64,000 nt of DNA from Capitulum mitella (Eukaryota; Arthropoda; Thecostraca; Pollicipedomorpha; Pollicipedidae). Under the pieces are notes generated by a model, which saw only the letters and a list, made by a program, of their open reading frames with translations, was not told the DNA's origin and searched no databases. A program made the translations under genes and the position numbers. Shown here in pieces: positions 12,018-24,000 of the stretch (position 1 is the stretch's first letter; each line of letters starts with the position of its first letter). The stretch lies in contig CP099846.1 in assembly GCA_030062745.1 (NCBI GenBank), positions 7,933,432 through 7,997,431 on the forward strand. Reading direction: 5' to 3'.

Positions 12018-15000
12018 GTGGGTCCGGCGCCGCGGGGGGCCCGCCGACGACCGCGCGGAGCCGGCGCGCGCCCGCTCCCCGGGGAACTGGTCTGTGGTCT
12101 GTGTCTGTGGTCACACTGGTCTGGGATGTGTGTCTAGCGGTGTCGTGATGGTCCGCAATGTGCCACCTGTGAACGCTTTCTAGCACTTTGTTGTTGCATG
12201 CATCTTCTGTGGAGCTGGCGTAGGGTTCTGCAGGTTGGGGGACCAAATTCGCAGGTTCGATCACGGTAACGGCAAAATTAATGGTGAATGGGCCGATGTG
12301 GTCTGTTTGCACACGTTGGACAGGGTCCACCACTCGATAGTTCATTCGCGGTGTGGTGCCCGAAATCGATACGCACGGTAGATTTTGGCCATTACTATGA
12401 CGGTCTGGCAGCAGTATTACCGTTAAAGGATTTTTCTCGGATTTTTCATTAGTCATTTCTCTCAGTGGTCACCTTCACGCATTTCAGCAATTTCACACAA
12501 CTGGCGCTTGGCGTTCAGCGGTGCTGGATCAATGAACTGAATCATGCATTAGCTGCTCAGCCAGCTTGAAAAGCGCCGTTCATTTTGCCGTATCGCTCAC
12601 TCGCGACTGCGGTTCCTGGCTCCGTCACACGGGCAGGCCTAGAGCCACCGCCGTCCCCTGCCTCCCGCTCGTCCGTCACCGTTCCCCGTCCCCGCTGGTC
12701 CGTCCCAGTTCCCGTCCCCGCTGGTCCGTCATCGTTCCCCGTCCCCGCTGGTCCGTCACCGTTCCCCGTCCCCGCTGGTCCGTCGCCGTTCCCCGTCCCC
12801 GCTGGTCCGTCCCAACCCGTCCACTCGTCCGTCACCGTTTTCCGCCCCGCCCGTCCGCTCGTCCCCGTCCCCCTGTCCGTCACCGTTCCCCGTCCCCGCT
12901 GGTCCGTCCCTGTTTCCCGCCCTCTGCTCGTCCCTCGCCGTTCCCCGCCCGCCGCTCGTTCGTCGTTGTTCCTTATCCTCCGCTCATCCGTCACCTTTCC
13001 TTTGGCCGGCTCCGCCCGGCCCGGTGCAGGCGCCATCGACCGGCGAGCGGACGGCCTGTTTTGCGGCCCGGCTCGTTACGGCCTGCCGCCGCTGATGACG
13101 GAGTGCGGAACGTTCGCGTGTCCAACTCTGCGCTCTGTTGTGGCGACGGCCGGGCGGCGGCGGCCGGCTCCACTGGCCGAGGCCGTGCCGCCGTCGGCCC
13201 AGGACTGGCGCGGGCGATCGGCGCTGACCGTTCTCGCTGTTTCTAGACTGGCTTGTGCACGGCGGGAGGTGGAACAGCACCGCGCACCGCTGCGGAGCAC
13301 TGCGGAAGCTCCGCTGTCGCGCACCGGCACACCCTCCGGCACCCTGTCGAGCACCGCACGTTCTCTGTCCCTCGCTCGCTCGACGCGGCGAGACTGTGGC
13401 TGACACTGCACCTCTGTGTGACCCGGTCCTGCTGTCCTGCGCAGTCCGCGGCGGCCCATGTGTGCTCTGTGTGGCCCGGTCCTACTGTCCTGCGCAGTCT
13501 GCGGCGGCCCGTGTGTGCCGTCTCAGGGCGCCTCTGGTGACGGCCGGCCGGCGCTGTCGGCAGCTGCCTCCTGTGAGAACCCGCGTCCTGTCCCGTCCGT
13601 CCGCCGGCCCCGCCGGCCCGCTAAATGAGCACCCGTCCGCTGGCGGTCGGCGACGAGATTGGCATGCACCGCTACCAGATCCTGAAGGTGCTGGGCGACG
13701 GCACGTACGGAGACGTCAGCCTCGGCCTCAACAAGGAGACCGGCGAGAAGGTCGCTATCAAAAGGTGCGCGACCGCCGCGGCCGCGGCGGACTGCCGTAC
13801 GAGCCGCGCCCGCCGCCGCCGCCGCCGGCAGACGGCACGGGGGGGGGGGGGGAAGGACCGGGGCCGTACTGATGCACCGAATGTCCGGGAAAGTTGGCCA
13901 TGTCTCATTGGGGTGTGTATAGTCGATAGTCCAGGGACAGTGGATGCGGTTGTGGATGTAAAATGTGGGACACGACGTGGTCGATTTGTTAACACAGTTA
14001 CTAGTGTCACGTCCAGTGCAGCTCGTGAGCTGGTCGATCCCTAGTTAGCGCGCCGTTACGCTAGTTTTGGGCGAGTTTGGTTGGGTTCTCTCATATTTTG
14101 TGGTTGACAGACGGGTGCTGTAGGGCTCCAGTCATGGGTATACCGTCAGCCGGGCCCCGGACGGGTTCGACCAGCGTTTCTGCACAGGGCATCTGGGAGC
14201 TCGTGGTCTGAACAGTCCTTTGATGAATTATCGCTACCGCCAAACTCACTACGCCTCTGTTCAGGATGAGGACCTAGGACTTCATCAGTTCGGAATGTTC
14301 AGCTGGAGAGTCCACGTAACTATTTGTTTCCGAGGTTCTCGCATTGCTCCTGTGCTTGGTTTTCTCCTTACCTCCTCCTCCCCCACTTCGGCGTATTGTC
14401 CGTTCGGTGGGTTCCAGGAACGAACATCGAGGGCAGGGGCGTTAGGCACTAATGTTTTGTGGGCATGATGCCATGGCATGTACCGACAGGGACTCGATTC
14501 TGTGGAAATACTGACGTTCAGCATTCTTGGAAATGCAAGCCGTTGAGCGAATAGGGAGGCTCCACCTGATGAACGTGAAGTGACGCAAGGCCTTCAGGTT
14601 TTTCCTAGAGTATAGTAAAGTTCAGCGTGCAACGTCTAATGGTCCTGATGCGAACCAAAGGTTTTGATATTGCACTCAGACCCTACGTCGCCCACACAGC
14701 CTCAGTAGCGTGTCAGATACCAATACGATCGGTGATATGGAAATAGCGTGTCACGGCGGGGAAGCACGTTTTTAAAAGCTTCTGGCCGCACACGCCCAGG
14801 CTTTAGCTTCAATGGGCGTTCATCACGTATACATTAGAGTTATCAGGTCTGGCGGCACGAAGATGCGGCAAAGCAAACGGCTTTGATGGGATATTGAGCG
14901 TCTCCGGACCTGGTCAGCTGGTATCGTAAATACCAAACCGGTGGAACTCAGGTGACCTGCTCCAGTCGGCGAATACCTCCGTCAGTGCGTTTTCAGAATG

Positions 15001-18000
15001 CAAAACATTTTCGTTAAGAGGATGTCGTTCATGCGCGTTGTGCACTGTTTTGAAATTTGGTCTCAGTAATTTTGACACTGTTTTTCCGCAGTTTCTTTTC
15101 CCCTGACAATAGCAGTGTCGTTAAGAATAATGAGTCACAATAATGGGTGTTTAAATCGGATGTCCTCATATCAACTAAGCAACCGCAATGCATCTGCCAT
15201 CAAGGAAACCTGGTTTACCGATGCCTGCTCCTTGCTTGGTTATCACAGAGGCAAAATGACGTTTGGAATAGGTTGATGTTGTTATGAATGAACATGGCGA
15301 CCGCGCTATGTAAAAGATTTGAACTTGGCTTCATGAAGCACCTGGTGGGGAGCCTGTGCGCTGCTCGGTACGTCCGAACACTTCACAAAAACGTCACCCT
15401 AAGAGGCCTCTTAAGGAGGCCCAAAAGGCTGTAAAATAACGTTTAGCCTCGTGAACACAGTGGAATAGTACCAGGAGAGCGATTTCACCCCTTCCTCCGA
15501 CCCCTGCCTACGCTTGTAGTATTTTTCCTGATGTTCGATTCTGGAATGGCACGTTGAACACCTGCGATTGATTTTGATAACCATGACGACGTCATTTCGT
15601 TTTTGTATTTGTGTGATACGCATACTGCAAAAGCTATTCATACGATACTCTCTGAGCACCTTAATTCTTGTCAACTGGCATCAGTTTCATATGTGAAGCG
15701 CGTGGCCGCGTTTCGTAAGGTTTTTATCCTCATCTAACTTTTTGACCTTAATTTGGGCAGGGGTTCCACGAGCAGTTCGCTTGGCTACACGTCGACCTTA
15801 GAAATGCACAATTGTCACAATCTTGACTTTGCGTGCTCTCTTTCGAGACCACGTGGCTGTGGACTTTTCGGCGTATGCCTGCTTTCGTTCGTTGCGGTAG
15901 CCGTGATTGTTTTACGTGGCGTATTGGTTTGCCGCAGATGACGAGGCTGTTGAGCGAGGCTTGGCTTGTTTCAGGATGAAGCGGAAATATACGTCATGGG
16001 AAGAGGCTATGAACTTACGAGAAGTTAAGGTAAGCTCGAGACGTTAGGGCGTTGGCTCCTTGTGCATTCATCGATAAGCTTTTTGTCTGGCAATGATGAT
16101 GCCTACAAATGTTTGTTTGGGAACCGGCTGTGACAGCTTACTTGAAGGGGAGTGTAATGGGCGTAACAGTATTGTCTGTCTTGAGAGCTTTCCGAAGCTG
16201 CTGCGTGATCGGAGGCAGACGTGTGGGAACCTGCATGAGCGTCATGCCACAAGATCTGAGCGCCAGCGTTTGATAGACAGGTACTGCTGTGTACTGCAAC
16301 GTGCTGCACGCCCAAAAATATGAGCAAAGTACTGGGTTGGAGCATGCCCGAACGGTGCACAAATGCTTGAAATTTTCGTTGTTGCTCTCGCGTTTTTTTT
16401 CTCCTGAGTAACCCAGACAGGTAATCAGACAGGTAATCAATAAAAAGTTTTGATTGTGGCGTGTCGCTGCTGGAGGTCTGAAGGGGCAGAAGTTTTCTTG
16501 ATCTTGGTAAGGTACTGATAAAGTATCACAATAGCCACTTGTCAAGCATCCGTCATTTTCAAGTCCCATCTTTTGTATTCCTTGATGTCAAGTCGATTTC
16601 CTGCCGGCCTTTGTTCTGTGTGTGGTGATGGTCAGGCTCATCACTCCGAGAAGCAGCCATAAAATTGCCGGAAACGCAGGAGCATTGTGCTTCGTAATGC
16701 CTGTCCTGACTGCATTCACCTGATGCCACGTTTGTCCCGACTGGCACCGGCCCACGTCCGCGCCTGGTTGTCATGGTAACGGTGACGCCGCCCGCCTGAA
16801 CTGTGGGGAGGGGAACGATGGCGGGCTCCTGCCCCCAGCTGATCCCCGGTCGGGGCCGGCAAGGACGGCTGATGAGGACACCTGATCACTGCCCGATCAA
16901 TAGCGGCGTCGGGCCGGGTTGGCCGGGTACCCTTTCTCTGGTAAAAAGGGATCGGAGACTAAGCTTTGTCGCCTCGCTGGCCATCAGGCTGCCATCTGAG
17001 GCTCGTTTATGGCACTTTTCGAGTCAGAGTGCCGAACATTTCAGTTCTGAAGGTCGATTGGATAAGACTTATCGTCTTATTCTTTTGGTTCCCCGTTTAC
17101 GAATAGAATATGAGCAGATATAACGGTGTGATGGGAAGACGCTATGCCGCAAAGCTCTGACCAGTGGAGATGTGAATGGATGGGAGCACGGCCGTTTTCT
17201 TCTCTTTGAGAGCGAGAGGGCTGTTATGCCATACAGCGCACTGCATTGGGCTGTACATATTCTGTTCCAGTCTGTGTTGCTGGCTGTTCGAAGCATACGG
17301 CAAACCGTGATCATTGTGATTAAGCTAGATTATGCGTTGTTTGTGTGGTGTTGCGAAGGAAGGTTGAATCCGTATGTATACTGCATTAACGCGCGCTGTC
17401 GTGGGTTTGGACTGCAAAAATTGCCCACCCCTAAATATTTTTTCTGATGAATATCTGTCGAACCGATAATGCTAGAGTGATATGTTTTCACTTGTCATCT
17501 ACCGTACGGTGAACACAGCTTTTCACATTTTTAAGATTGTCCATAATTTTGTGTGCTACAGTCCTACAAAGTCTAGAGACTGATGGTGCGTCCGATCCGT
17601 AGGTAGTGGGGGTCGGCTTCACGTGCACCGGTCCGACACTGTCGGCGCGACACTGTCGGACCGTGGTCTGGTGTGTTCTGCGCTGTATTAGGCCGGAACA
17701 GAACTGTTCCTTGCGTCTGAAGAATAGCGGCAAAGCGGCCTGCTACCTATTTGTTGTTTTGATGATTTTTTTTGCTTATCGTTCGATAGTCAGTACGGTT
17801 GTTCACCGCCGCATTTTCAGTGCATTGCAGGTATTGTGCCTTCTCGAGATACATGCGCCTGGGGATGAGCTTGCCCTTTTCATTTGTCAGACAGAACCTC
17901 AGATTAATTTTTGTGTTTCAGTCGCTGAAGAAACTTAGTCACGCCAACGTAGTCAAGTTGAAAGAAGTCATTAGAGAAAACGACACGCTGTACTTTGTGT

Positions 18001-21000
18001 TCGAGTATATGAAGGAAAACCTGTACCAGCTGATGAAAGAGAAGTAAGGGCTTCTTGTTGCATGCCAGAGACGTTTTTCCTAGTAGTTCGTTGCGTGCAG
18101 CTCGCAGTTACGCTTATTGTTTCTGCTAATCTTGTAATCGAATATAATAATACGCGTATGTTCCGCTCCGCGTAGGATGTGAAAGTGACCTGACATTCGT
18201 TCAATGCTAGTACCGTCTCCGGTATATTTCTGCAGATGGCCAAAGTGCAGTTGGCTGTTTTTTTATTGTCAGTAGCGCACAGATTCCTGGATTGTTGGCT
18301 GGCTGTCTACCAAAATGCCATGTTTAGACATCGGAAGAATTGTTGCGAAGAACACACGGCGTAACCAAGAAGCCGTTGATTCGGCACGTTGGGAGATAAC
18401 CACGACACGTTTTGGGTTGCAGCCAGCAAAGTGTGCGAGCTGGTAAAAGGTATGTTGAGTAAAGCTAGTTTTGTGTATCCACTCAGTTTTTTTTTGTTTT
18501 TTTCTTCTTTTTACGAAGACTAGAATCAGAAATGTAGTCACACGTCTTAAACGCACTAATTTGTCCGACGACTCCCAGGAATTCGTGCTGTTCCACCATG
18601 GAAAGCCCCAGGTCATGCGAGGCAGTCAAAATTGCCAGAAAGTCGGTCGTGGCGTAAGTCGTAAGACCGTGTATTATAGGAATGTTAGCTTTGACCCCCG
18701 GGGCTACGCTTCGGCTGGTGAGCAATGGCGCTGCGGTGTGACTGCAGGCAGTACCCCAGGCCCTCGACTGGCGCCTTGTTTGTCGGGGGCATCCACTCTC
18801 AAACACGGGTGTTACCTCGTGGCGCCGTCCCCGTTGCCGTCCGTGGCAAGATTCTCGCACTGCGCGGTGTGCCGCCCGCCTGCCTGCAGAGCGCCGGATT
18901 TAGTCCTGTCCCGTGTTAGTTGGACCGGCTAGGACATACTGTCATTCACCAGGTCCGTCCGGCCCCTCCGTGTTCAGGAGCGGTGTTGAGCGGGCTCCTC
19001 GGAGGCCTGACCTCGCCCAGGGGCTTCCTGAGGTGGGAGTCCGTGGCAGGTGGGGATGACGGCTGCTGAACGCTCAGGGAGGTCAGGGTCCAGCTCGGTT
19101 ATGGCAGCTGCTGCTACCAGTTGAGAGTCGTACGCGGCCACGGCAGCTGCTGCCGTGAGGTCAGGGCCTGGCTCGGCTGTGGCAGCTGCTGTCGTGAGGT
19201 CAGGGCCTGGCTCGGCTGTTTCAGCTGCTGCCGTGAGGTCAGGGTCGGGCTAACTTACGGTGCCGGCGGTCGATGTCCGGCTTTGACGACCTGCCGTGGC
19301 GTGGCGCGGCCTTGCCTGGCGCGCCGGCCGGCCCGGCTCGAGCCCCGGTCCGGGCCGCCGTGACACGGACTGCAATCACGGGGCGCCGTCACGCCAGGCG
19401 GTCACGCGGCCGCTCTGCTCGGCCCCCCTCGGGGCCCACCGGACTGCATTGGACGATGAGAATGTTGGCGGGTCGGCCGTGGCAACGCGTTGCTGACCGG
19501 GTTCTGCGACACGCCGACGTCGTTCACGGCACCTTATGTCCTGCCGGATTGTGTTTGTCGGGGAGCGTGCTGTTGCCCCACATCATTATTTCCCTTGATA
19601 TCCGTGATTTTTAAACACGATGTTGTTGTGCACCATCATCTTGTTTGTGTTGTTTTAGTAGCTGTGTTGTTCCCGAGAGCTCGTGTTTCCCGTTGATCCG
19701 TGCCGAGACCAGGCAGCGTTTGACGTCGGCCGTGACGTCGGCCCGCCGCTCCGCAGGGACCGGGTGTTCTCGGAGCCGGTGATCCGCAACATCATGTACC
19801 AGGTGCTGCAGGGGCTGGCGTTCATGCACAAGCACGGCTTCTTCCACCGGGACATGAAGGTGAGCAGGTGGCGCGCGGACGGCGGCGGCGGCGCGACCCT
19901 GGCCCCGATTGGTCGGCGGTGATGTCGGGGCACGCCGGGGTCGGACGCCGCCGGGCGCTGGGCGGCTGCTCGGCCGCCCGGAGCGTGTCGCGCGTGTCGA
20001 ATGAAGGCTTGGACGGCGATGCTGAGATTTGTCTTCGCTTGTCGCAGCCGGAGAACCTGCTCTGCATGGGTCCGGACCTGATAAAGATTGCCGACTTCGG
20101 ACTGGCCAGGGAGATTCGGTCCCGGCCGCCCTACACCGACTACGTCTCGACGAGATGGTGAGTGCGGGTGAGCCCGGCCGTATAGACGTAGCTGGCCTGC
20201 ACCAGCTGCGTCTCGACTGGCTGATGAGTGCGGAAACATCTCGCCGCGACTCCCCGTTGAGAACCTGTGTCTACACGCATTGTTCTTTCTGCTTGCACAC
20301 TGTTAATTCAGAAACTGTGGTCTCAGTGGACTGTGTGAGTTTGATCTTCTTTCATTGTCCCAGATACCAGATGCTGTTCAGTAAAGCAGGTGATGGTTTG
20401 ACTTTTCTCTCAGCATTGCAATGTAAGGAGCCGTATGAGATTGGCGTGATAAGCCAGTCGGTTTCCGGCCCTGAATAGTTCCACCGATGGCTCATGATTC
20501 GGCTAATCAATGTGGCGCCGCACCGCTATTGATTAGCGCGGCCGGCGTGGGCCATTTGCAGCGGTGTCGGACTATGGTTCAAGGTCGGCCGGGCGGCCTG
20601 CTGGCCGGCCTCTGTCGGGTCCTGGTCTGGATCTGAACTGTTGGTGCAGTTCGGACCGGTGGGGCTGTCCGGGTACCGCCGTCAGTCGGTGGCTGGTGCC
20701 CGGCCTCTGTCGGGTCCTGGTCTGGGTCTGAACTGTTGGTGCAGGTCGGACCGGTGGGGTTGTCCGGGTACCGCCGTCAGTCGGTAGCTGGTGCCCGGCC
20801 ACCGGCTGAGAACTGGATCACGGCCGAGTCGGACCGCTAATGACGCAGGGCTTACCGTGGAATTTTGCCATAACGAGCAGTCCCTGCGTACGTTTATTTC
20901 TGCTGATAGACGTTAAGACATTGCACAATCATATTTTTTACATGCTCTGTGGTTATCACTGCATGTGATTAGATGTCTCGTTGTCGACGCTGGTCATCGA

Positions 21001-24000
21001 TTTATCTGCATCAGTGACATCACCAGCTATGTATTCATTCACATCCTTCGCACAAACACATCATTCGAGCTTCGTATGAGTACCTCGAGATGAACATCAT
21101 TTCGTCAGATTGCAACTGCATAGGTCTTGCACACTTCTGGTAGTCAGTTTGTGATGGCTTTAACTGACGTTTAGTAGGTCAGCATGGTGTGATTTTGTCT
21201 TTATGCGATGAAATGCATTTCAAACGGGAGTGCTGGGGACGGGGCGGATGCAAACGAAACAGGAAATCATGTAAAACACACGAGATACATTTATCGGGCA
21301 TGTTGTTCAAGCATTAGTCAGTTTGACATAGTCGTATACCAATTGTATATAAAGTATATAACACATACGTTATATATAAAATGATTTATATATAACTTTA
21401 TAAAATCAAATGTACAATAATACAATACCAGCTGCATGTGTCATTCATTTCAGCCAAACTGTAACGGTATACTTTGAAAAGAAATGTTCCATCCTGGTGT
21501 TTTTCGTAAACTTAGTCTGTGTAAAAAATGCTGTTTATTACGTTTCCAGCACGTAGTTTTGTGGGAACTGACCTGGAGTTGCAAAAATGTGACTAATTGG
21601 AAGATAGATTATGTAGTCGTCCGTCGATTTGACGCAGTACCAAGCCGCTGCAATCGTTCATTGGCCTGCGCACGCTTGTGATGTCCTGCTGTAGCTGTTC
21701 ATAGATCGCGGCCGAATGGAGCACAGCGAAAAGCCGTGAGAAATCGCTTTGAAACTCTGCAAGTGTAGACTTGAAATCTGATGTACATTGTAGATTGGCT
21801 TTATATACCACATTTCAGAACTTGGCTTTCTCTTCGCAGAGCACATGTTTAAGATGGAACATTTGCTTCAAGGACAGAGGAAACATTTTCAGAATGATCG
21901 AAAAGCGTGGGAGCTCTGCCGAAGTGTCGGAATTCAGGTCGCGTGAAATGTGGTGAAAAATGGGACCACAAAATCCCCTCGGCAAACAACGTCGTAATTA
22001 GCGCTGTGCAACCAGGATATATAAGCAAGGTTGGAATTTTATACTGTGCGTCCCTCAGCACCGTCGGATAGGATCTGGGTCAGCTGCGAATCAGTTTGGA
22101 AGTAACTGGCATATCTCTGACGTAATCCGCCTGACCCTGTTTGAAAGATTATAATCAGCTCTTGATTGCTCCGTTAATCCGCTCTTCATTTCTGGCCCAC
22201 TTACATTAATTGATCGGATTGTGGCGATGCTGCTGCACGACAGGACGCGACTTTCCGTTTAAAGAGACATCTTGGCCTTCATATTGGTTATTTTGGCTGC
22301 CCGACGTCTGGACTTCCGAGGTCCCCTTCAGCTCGGTCCTCTGTATCTCATTTGGTCATGTCGCCAGCATTTTCTTGTCACTGTTCGCCATTTTCTGTAT
22401 GGTGTCGATGAAATATGCCTCTTCCCCCGTTTGACATCTCTTTGATGCTGTTTGTTGTTTGGCGACGCCGCATACCGTTGTAAAACAGCGTGTATCGTCC
22501 GTTTCCGTGTGTACAGCAGTTACGGCTATGTAGCGCTCCCGTCGTCAGGTATCGGACTCCAGAGGTACTATTCCTGCCCATTGTATCCCTCTGACAGCGT
22601 ACCCCTCCGTGGCCAGGTACCGGACTCTAGAGTTACTTATCCTGTCTGCCCTGTCCTGACAATGTAGCTCTGCCTTGGCCAGGTACCGAGCTCCAGAGGT
22701 GCTGCTGCGCTCCACCAGCTACAGCAGCCCGATCGACGTGTGGGCGGTGGGCTGCATCATGGCCGAGGTGTACACGTGCCGGCCTCTGTTCCCCGGCAGC
22801 TCGGAGATCGACGAGATCTTCAAGATCTGCTCCGTTCTCGGCACTCCCGACAAGGTAGATTGGCGACCGGTGGCCGGTCGTTTCCCGCTCGCAGCCGCTT
22901 AAGGACGGAATGCTGCGTTTTGTGTTCGCGGTTGTAGTAGCTGTATATGGCCGGTATCATTCGCTTCATGTTTGCTTTTTATAATCTTCCTGTAAATGGT
23001 CTCATACTCATTCGGCCAACGGCGTCATAACTATTGACCTGTTTCAGTTAAAACATACACAGTGCGGATAGCTCATTGCATACTGTCGCCCGTTTTGGCC
23101 TGTACTATCTAGGTCCGGTCAGCAGTGACACCGTTAAGAGGGCCGTCTCCTTCAGCGGTGTAAGCACTTCATTGGCTACTGGCACATCACTCTTCAGCTG
23201 GGTGGTAGTTGGCCTCGGTTCCAAACCTCACCGACATTGCATGACACTGACTGCTGTGTGGAAACGTACCCGAGCATCTTGGATGTAAACGGTCGTGGCG
23301 TGTGTATGTGGCGTTGTATTAGCCGACTGCCAGCCTGATGCATCGCCGTGTTTGGCAGCGCGACTGGCCGGAGGGCTACCAGCTGGCGGCCGCGATGAAC
23401 TTCAACTTCCCCCAGTTCAGCCCGACCTCGCTGGAGACGCTGCTTCCGACGGCCAGTCCGGAGGCTATCACCCTCATCATGGACATGCTGCGCTGGAACC
23501 CCAGCAAGCGGCCGACGGCGCAGCAGGCGCTCAGGTAGCCCCCCTCTCCCCCCTCCGACGGAGGTAGTCGCCACGGGAGGGGGGCCCGGCTCGACAGAGA
23601 GGAACCCCCGCCGACCACGCCGGCCGGAGCCACGTAACTGTGGTAGGCTGTGTTGGCGCCGATCATTACTTGGCTAGGCTGTCTGATGGCTCTGGAAGGG
23701 ACTTGGACTTGAATAAAGACGTTAAGTTTGACCAGGGAGGAGTTAAACCAGGTTGCAGTGTGGCGTCTCCTTTTTTCGCTATAGCTTCGCCGTAGGGTGG
23801 ATCCTTTCCATTTATCTTCAGTTATTACTAAATTTTAACTGACTGATGAAAAACTGTTACGAAAAACAACGAACCTGTTTCCTGCTAAACGTTTGCAGCG
23901 AAAAATTTTAACGATGCGTTATGTAAAGTAGCAGGTCGCCGTTGTGGCGTGGTGTTAGAGAGAAGGACAACAGATTACGGCGCGTGGTAGACGCTGGGTC

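Noticed and set aside
12245..12265. GGTTCGATCAC, considered as a tRNA T-arm
   Set aside because: No matching acceptor stem, D-arm or anticodon arm could be found around it. The same holds for GGTTCGA at 7935, 14164 and 59271.
12557..13459. Several 127-272 codon open frames on both strands
   Set aside because: They translate the 27-bp minisatellite and GC-rich DNA (repeated VPRPRWSV or GPAGTGNGD), with no stop because of composition.
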